A stretch of 10,203 nucleotides of DNA from Oscillospiraceae bacterium (GTDB lineage: Bacteria > Bacillota > Clostridia > Oscillospirales > Ruminococcaceae): contig JAEDOB010000059.1 of assembly GCA_016302225.1 (NCBI GenBank), positions 1-10,203 of the forward strand. The letters are read 5' to 3'. A program made the position numbers and the translations under genes. The notes beneath the pieces were generated by a model. That model was not told the origin of the DNA. It searched no databases and saw nothing but the letters and a program-made list of their open reading frames with translations. The stretch's first letter is position 1, and every line of letters starts with the position of its first letter. Of this stretch, positions 6,402-10,203 are shown piece by piece.

Positions 6402-8570
6402 TTACTTCTTCCCCTTATCCGCAACCATTGTCAGGGAGATACGCTTTCTCTTGACATCGACATCGAGGACGGTCACCTTTACCACATCGTTGACCTTTAC
6501 CGCTTCAAGGGGGTGCTTGATAAATCTGTCACAAATCCTGGAAATATGAACAAGTCCGTCCTCGTGAACGCCAATATCCACAAAGCAGCCGAAATCAACG
6601 ATGTTACGGACAGTTCCCATAAGCTCCATACCCGGCTTCAGGTCCTCGATGGTCATAACATCGCCGCTTCTCATAAGCGGAGGGGGCAGCTCGTCACGGG
6701 GGTCACGTCCGGGCTTTACAAGCTCCTTTGCAATATCGGAAAGTGTGGGAACGCCCACGCCTGTTTTCTCGGAAATGCTCTTAAAGCCTATCTTTTCCGC
6801 CGCCGACGCTATCTCGGACGCCTTGCCCTCGGTAATGTCGCTGACGGTATAGCCGCAAAGCTCCATGAGCTGCTGAGCCGCCTTGTAGCTTTCGGGGTGA
6901 ACGGCAGTGTTGTCCAGCGGATTTTTTCCGTCACGGACACGAAGGAAGCCTGCGCACTGCTCAAACGCCTTTGCACCCAGCTTCGGCACCTTCATAAGCT
7001 GCTTTCTGTCGGTAAATCTGCCGTTTTCCTCACGGTATGCAACGATATTTTTCGCAACCGTGCTGTTTATACCCGAAACATAGGACAGCAGCGAGAATGA
7101 AGCGGTGTTCAGGTCAACGCCTACGGAGTTTACACAGTCCTCCACAACGCCGCCCAAAGCCTCGTCAAGACGTGCTTTCGGCATATCGTGCTGATACTGT
7201 CCCACACCTATTGCCTTGGGGTCTATCTTTACAAGCTCAGCCAGCGGATCCTGCAAACGTCTTGCAATGGAAACCGCACTTCTCAGGGAAACATCATACT
7301 CGGGGAACTCCTCCGCAGCCAGCTTTGAAGCGGAATAAACGGACGCTCCCGCCTCGGAAACCACCATATAGGACACCTTCTGCGGTATCTCCTTCAAAAG
7401 CTCGGCAGTAAAGCTTTCCGTTTCACGGGACGCCGTTCCGTTTCCGATGGCAATAGCAGTAACGCCGTACTTCTTTATCATTCCCGAAATAATGCGCTTT
7501 CCGTCGGCAATGCCCTTTGCACTTCCCAGCGTAACGTGAATAACGCCCGTGTCAAGCACCTTTCCCGTTTCGTCAACAACAGCCACCTTGCAGCCTGTGC
7601 GGAATCCGGGGTCAAGTCCGATGGTAACAGCACCCTTTACAGGCGGCTGCATTATCAGCTGACGGAGGTTGGACGCAAACACCTTGATAGCCTGTTCAGC
7701 CGCATTTTCCGAAAGCTCGTTTCTTATTTCACGCTCCACGGACGGGCTTATAAGGCGTTTCCAGCTGTCCTCACATGCAGCCTTCACCAGCTCGCCGCAG
7801 GGGGAACTGTTCTTCACAAACTCCGAAATAATAAGGTTTTCTCCCCCATTATCGGGCAGCGTTGCGGAAACCTTCAGCTTCTCCTCACGCTCACCTCTGT
7901 CCAGCGCAAGAATGCGGTGTGGCGCCGCCTTTGAGATGGGGCTTTCAAAATCGAAATAATTCTTGTAAACGCTGTTTTCGTCCTCGGGGTCGACAGCCTT
8001 TGAGGAAATGATGCCATTCTTTTTGTACAGACCTCTGAGCCTTTTGCGCAGCTCCGCATTATCGGAAATTTGCTCGGCGATAATGTCACAAGCCCCCGCA
8101 ATTGCCTCCTCCGCAGACGCAACGCCCTTTTCCTCGGAGATGAATTTCTCCGCTTCTTTCTCGGGCTCAGTCTTGGGACTCTGCATAAGTATCAGCATAG
8201 CCAGCGGCTCCAGTCCCTTCTCCTTTGCCACCGACGCTCTTGTCTTTCTCTTGGGGCGGAAGGGACGGTAAATGTCCTCCAGCTCCACCATTGCAGACGC
8301 CTTTTCAATGTCGGCTTTAAGCTCGTCGGTAAGCTTGCCCTGCTGGTCGATAAGGGAGATTATCTCCTCTTTTCGTGCGTTCAGATTTCGCAGATATGTA
8401 AGCCTTTCGCTTATTTCTCTTATCTTCTGGTCGTCCATGGAACCGTGGAATTCCTTACGGTATCTGGCAATAAAGGGGATAGTTTTTCCATCGTCGATAA
8501 AGCCGATAATGTTGTCAATATACTCCTGCTTCACCTTAAATTCACTTGCGATAATTTCGTTTACAGTCAT
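6402..8570 (-). CDS. tex: RNA-binding transcription accessory protein Tex
   Basis: The protein has 722 residues, normal for Tex, a conserved cytoplasmic nucleic-acid-binding protein that associates with transcription. Domains in order: the Tex N-terminal helical region (about 1-200, with IPFIARYRKE at 31-40 and YRPFRPKRKTRA near 101-112); a YqgF/RNase-H-like domain starting near GLDPGFRTGCKVA (318-330); helix-hairpin-helix segments (about 480-545, with VGVDLNTAS and NGRFTDRKQLMKVPKLGAKAF); and a C-terminal S1 RNA-binding domain (about 648-716, with GTVRNIVDFGCFVDIGVHEDGLVH and KRISLTM). The ATG at 8570 has GGAG 7 bases upstream. It is transcribed alone from the promoter at 8628-8656. After the stop at 6402 I see only a weak 5-bp stem (TAACC/GGTTA) and no convincing terminator, so read-through into the EAL gene is possible. 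Confidence 0.97.
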   Translation of the reverse strand: MTVNEIIASEFKVKQEYIDNIIGFIDDGKTIPFIARYRKEFHGSMDDQKIREISERLTYLRNLNARKEEIISLIDQQGKLTDELKADIEKASAMVELEDIYRPFRPKRKTRASVAKEKGLEPLAMLILMQSPKTEPEKEAEKFISEEKGVASAEEAIAGACDIIAEQISDNAELRKRLRGLYKKNGIISSKAVDPEDENSVYKNYFDFESPISKAAPHRILALDRGEREEKLKVSATLPDNGGENLIISEFVKNSSPCGELVKAACEDSWKRLISPSVEREIRNELSENAAEQAIKVFASNLRQLIMQPPVKGAVTIGLDPGFRTGCKVAVVDETGKVLDTGVIHVTLGSAKGIADGKRIISGMIKKYGVTAIAIGNGTASRETESFTAELLKEIPQKVSYMVVSEAGASVYSASKLAAEEFPEYDVSLRSAVSIARRLQDPLAELVKIDPKAIGVGQYQHDMPKARLDEALGGVVEDCVNSVGVDLNTASFSLLSYVSGINSTVAKNIVAYREENGRFTDRKQLMKVPKLGAKAFEQCAGFLRVRDGKNPLDNTAVHPESYKAAQQLMELCGYTVSDITEGKASEIASAAEKIGFKSISEKTGVGVPTLSDIAKELVKPGRDPRDELPPPLMRSGDVMTIEDLKPGMELMGTVRNIVDFGCFVDIGVHEDGLVHISRICDRFIKHPLEAVKVNDVVKVTVLDVDVKRKRISLTMVADKGKK

Positions 8571-8598
8571 ATTTTCTCTCCGTTTTCATAAAATTCAT

Positions 8599-8617
8599 CG
8601 CCGAGATCTCGTCGGCG
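8599..8617 (-). promoter_or_regulatory. Hairpin in the tex leader
   Basis: CGCCGA (minus strand 8617-8612) pairs with TCGGCG (8604-8599) across 7 bases, and a 10-bp palindrome CGAGATCTCG (8611-8602) overlaps it. It lies a few bases after the predicted transcription start and about 29 bases before the tex ATG. There is no T-run after it, so it is not a terminator; it may stabilise the mRNA or bind a regulator. Confidence 0.45.
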
Positions 8618-8627
8618 TCCGATAAAA

Positions 8628-8656
8628 ATTATACCATATTTCCGAAAAAATTTCAA
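8628..8656 (-). promoter_or_regulatory. Sigma-A promoter of tex
   Basis: TTGAAA (8656-8651) and TATAAT (8633-8628) on the minus strand are 17 bases apart, with an extended TGG before the -10. The start would fall near 8621, giving a leader of about 50 bases. Confidence 0.8.
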
Positions 8657-8700
8657 GCCCGATAAGCGATAATTTGCGGGAAAAATCGCCCGACAAACTG

Positions 8701-8729
8701 TTGACAATCCATAAAATAATTGTTATAAT
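8701..8729 (+). promoter_or_regulatory. Perfect-consensus sigma-A promoter of the glycosyltransferase
   Basis: TTGACA (8701-8706), a 17-base spacer and TATAAT (8724-8729) match the vegetative consensus at all twelve positions. It is divergent from the tex promoter, with 44 bases between the two -35 boxes. Confidence 0.88.
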
Positions 8730-8757
8730 AAAATTATATGAAAGGCGGAAATCACCC

Positions 8758-9450
8758 ATGAACGACTGCGAATTCACCATTCTTATGCCCTGTCTTAACG
8801 AAGAAAAAACCGTCGCCTTCTGCATTGAGGAGGCTAAACGGTTCATAACCGAAAACGGTATTTCCTCGGAAATTCTCATAGCCGACAACGGCAGCACCGA
8901 CAGTTCCCCGAAAATCGCAGCCGAACACGGTGCAAGGGTGGTGACCGTCCCCGAAAAGGGCTACGGAAATGCACTTTTGGGCGGTATCAAGGCAGCAAAG
9001 GGGAAATACATAATCATGGGCGACTGCGACAAAAGCTACGATTTTTATCACCTGAACGGCTTTGTTACAAAGCTTCGTGAAGGGTTTCCGCTGGTTATGG
9101 GGAACCGTTTTGCGGGCGGCATTGAGGAAGGCGCAATGCCCTTTTCACACAAATATTTCGGCGTTCCGCTGCTGTCGCTTCTGGGGAGAATTCGCTTTAA
9201 GACGGACGTTTACGATTTTCACTGCGGCATAAGAGGGTTTGACCGTGAATCCGCCCTCGCCCTCGGTCTGAGCTGCGGAGGAATGGAGTTTGCCACGGAA
9301 ATTATAGCAAAATTCGCCCTTTCGGGAGCAAAAATTACGCAGATACCCGTCCCCCTGAGAAAGGACGGAAGAAACGGAAAATCCCATCTCAGGAGCATTC
9401 CCGACGGGCTTCGGCATTTGAAATTTATTTTGTTCTATCCAAAAAAATGA
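8758..9450 (+). CDS. Family 2 glycosyltransferase, short form without membrane tail
   Basis: The protein has 230 residues and a GT-A fold. It starts with TILMPCLNEE (7-16), has ADNGSTDSS (42-50) for nucleotide binding, GDCDKSYDF (88-96) containing the metal-binding DxD (Asp89, Asp91), and DFHCGIRGF (153-161) in the acceptor region. It resembles polyprenyl-phosphate (dolichol-phosphate mannose-like) sugar transferases, acting at the inner face of the membrane with a sugar nucleotide. Longer relatives continue after the DGLRHLKF segment into two C-terminal membrane helices; this one stops 10 residues later, at YPKK. The ATG at 8758 follows an AGGCGG site with 9 bases between. The longer in-frame reading from 8674 is excluded because it begins upstream of the promoter. 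The gene is monocistronic. Sugar and acceptor are unknown. Confidence 0.88.
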   Translation: MNDCEFTILMPCLNEEKTVAFCIEEAKRFITENGISSEILIADNGSTDSSPKIAAEHGARVVTVPEKGYGNALLGGIKAAKGKYIIMGDCDKSYDFYHLNGFVTKLREGFPLVMGNRFAGGIEEGAMPFSHKYFGVPLLSLLGRIRFKTDVYDFHCGIRGFDRESALALGLSCGGMEFATEIIAKFALSGAKITQIPVPLRKDGRNGKSHLRSIPDGLRHLKFILFYPKK

Positions 9451-9480
9451 GCCGCACTCTTAACAAAAGTGCGGCTTTGT
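9450..9480. terminator. Bidirectional terminator between convergent genes
   Basis: AGCCGCACT (9450-9458) and AGTGCGGCT (9468-9476) form a perfect 9-bp stem with a 9-base loop. The plus-strand tail is TTGTTGTTG, and on the minus strand CATTTTTTT follows. The first stem base is the last base of the glycosyltransferase stop codon, and the T7 tract for the other strand is inside its last codons. It can serve both the glycosyltransferase and pilT. Confidence 0.85.
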
Positions 9481-9498
9481 TGTTGAAAAAAGGATATA

Positions 9499-10203
9499 TC
9501 AGAAGCCTGCGCCTGCACGGAGAGCCTTCTCCAGCTCTGCCTTGTCGCTTGCGTACTCCATAGCTGTTTCGTAGGAGATGATATTTTTCTTGTACAGCTT
9601 GACTAGGCTGTCCTGCAGAGAACACATTCCCTGACGTGAGCCTGTCTGCATAACGGATTCCATCTGAGGAACCTTGTTGGATCTGATAAGGTTCTTGACG
9701 GCGTCTGTTCCCGTGAGAATTTCGAGAGCGGCAACACGGCTCTTCTTGTCAACCGTGGGAAGAAGCAGCTGGGAAACAACGCCCTGGAACATATTGGCAA
9801 GCTGTGCTCTTACCTGGTCCTGTGCATGAGGAGGACAAGCATCGATGATTCTGTCAATGGTTTCCGCAGCACCGGAGGTATGAAGTGTAGCAAGCACCAG
9901 ATGTCCCGTTTCGGCAGCGGTCATTGCCAGGGAAATAGTTTCGTAGTCACGCATTTCGCCGACGAGGATAACATCGGGGTCCTCTCTCAGTGCGCTTCTC
10001 AGGGCATAGCTGAAGGAAGTAACGTCCTTTCCGACCTCACGCTGATGAATGGTAGCCTTATCCTGAACATACTTATACTCGATAGGGTCCTCAATGGTGA
10101 TGATATGGCAGGCACGAGTTCTGTTGATGTGGTCGACCATAGCGGAAAGAGTGGTGGATTTACCCGAACCGGTAGGACCTGTTACAAGGATAAGTCCCCT
10201 CTT
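9499..10203 (-). CDS. pilT: Type IV pilus retraction ATPase PilT (5' end outside window)
   Basis: The frame is open to the right edge; 234 C-terminal residues are visible. PilT is a hexameric cytoplasmic ATPase of the secretion-ATPase superfamily that powers pilus retraction and twitching. Visible motifs in order: Walker A GPTGSGKST right at the edge; Asp box TIEDPIEY; Walker B DPDVILVGEMRDYET; His box LATLHTSGAAETIDRI; and the PilT-type C-terminal segment AVKNLIRSNKVPQ (the AIRNLIRE motif of PilT), which separates it from the PilB assembly ATPases. The N-terminal PAS-like domain is beyond the window. The ATG at 10140 is internal, because Walker A lies upstream in the same frame. It ends in TGA at 9499 and is convergent with the glycosyltransferase, so it is the last gene of whatever unit it belongs to. 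Confidence 0.95.
   Translation of the reverse strand, partial: KRGLILVTGPTGSGKSTTLSAMVDHINRTRACHIITIEDPIEYKYVQDKATIHQREVGKDVTSFSYALRSALREDPDVILVGEMRDYETISLAMTAAETGHLVLATLHTSGAAETIDRIIDACPPHAQDQVRAQLANMFQGVVSQLLLPTVDKKSRVAALEILTGTDAVKNLIRSNKVPQMESVMQTGSRQGMCSLQDSLVKLYKKNIISYETAMEYASDKAELEKALRAGAGF

Noticed and set aside
6360..6404. Terminator after tex
   Set aside because: Only a 5-bp AT-rich stem (TAACC/GGTTA) and unstructured AT-rich sequence are present; no GC stem with a T-run.
8674..8757. N-terminal extension of the glycosyltransferase
   Set aside because: It begins upstream of the perfect TTGACA/TATAAT promoter, so it would not be transcribed; the family motif starts right after ATG 8758.
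8738..8761. Seven-codon leader peptide (MKGGNHP) overlapping the glycosyltransferase start
   Set aside because: Its ATG is at about the predicted transcription start with no ribosome site; it is likely chance.

Overview
The window looks like chromosomal DNA of a Gram-positive gut or rumen member of the Clostridia, most like Ruminococcus or a near relative in the Oscillospiraceae. The grounds are strong AGG/GGGGG ribosome-binding sites, AT-rich consensus sigma-A promoters between moderate-GC genes, PilT-type pilus genes in a low-GC Firmicute style, and protein families typical of that group. This placement is inference. I saw no rRNA, tRNA, insertion sequence, phage gene, CRISPR array or defence island.

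Layout from left to right; every gene is on the minus strand except one. (1) At 1-1631 is an operon read right to left: a polar amino-acid ABC permease (TTG start), its ATPase, and a small protein cut by the left edge that resembles the middle segment of the fatty-acid kinase FakA. A consensus promoter lies at 1663-1691. (2) At 1785-4762 is a tightly packed three-gene operon: an HSL-family esterase, a condensation-fold (WS/DGAT or alcohol acetyltransferase-like) acyltransferase overlapping it as TAATG, and a six-helix membrane protein with an N-terminal zinc ribbon. It has its own promoter (4795-4823) and terminator (1736-1769). (3) At 4887-6234 is a degenerate-GGDEF/EAL cyclic-di-GMP phosphodiesterase gene, broken by a frameshift near 5101-5127. 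Its promoter carries two Spo0A-box-like heptamers 20 bp apart and a nested palindrome near the start of transcription. (4) At 6402-8570 is the RNA-binding factor Tex. (5) A divergent promoter pair at 8628-8729 serves Tex on one side and a short family 2 glycosyltransferase (8758-9450, plus strand) on the other. (6) A bidirectional terminator at 9450-9476 separates the glycosyltransferase from a convergent PilT ATPase gene that runs off the right edge.

Most of the window is ordinary housekeeping or accessory metabolism. The points most worth a second look are the frameshifted EAL gene with its Spo0A-like promoter sites, the coupled esterase/acyltransferase/zinc-ribbon membrane operon, whose joint function I do not recognise, and the free-standing FakA-like middle domain attached to an amino-acid transporter operon. 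PilT and the cyclic-di-GMP enzyme could be functionally linked through surface motility, but nothing in the sequence proves it.
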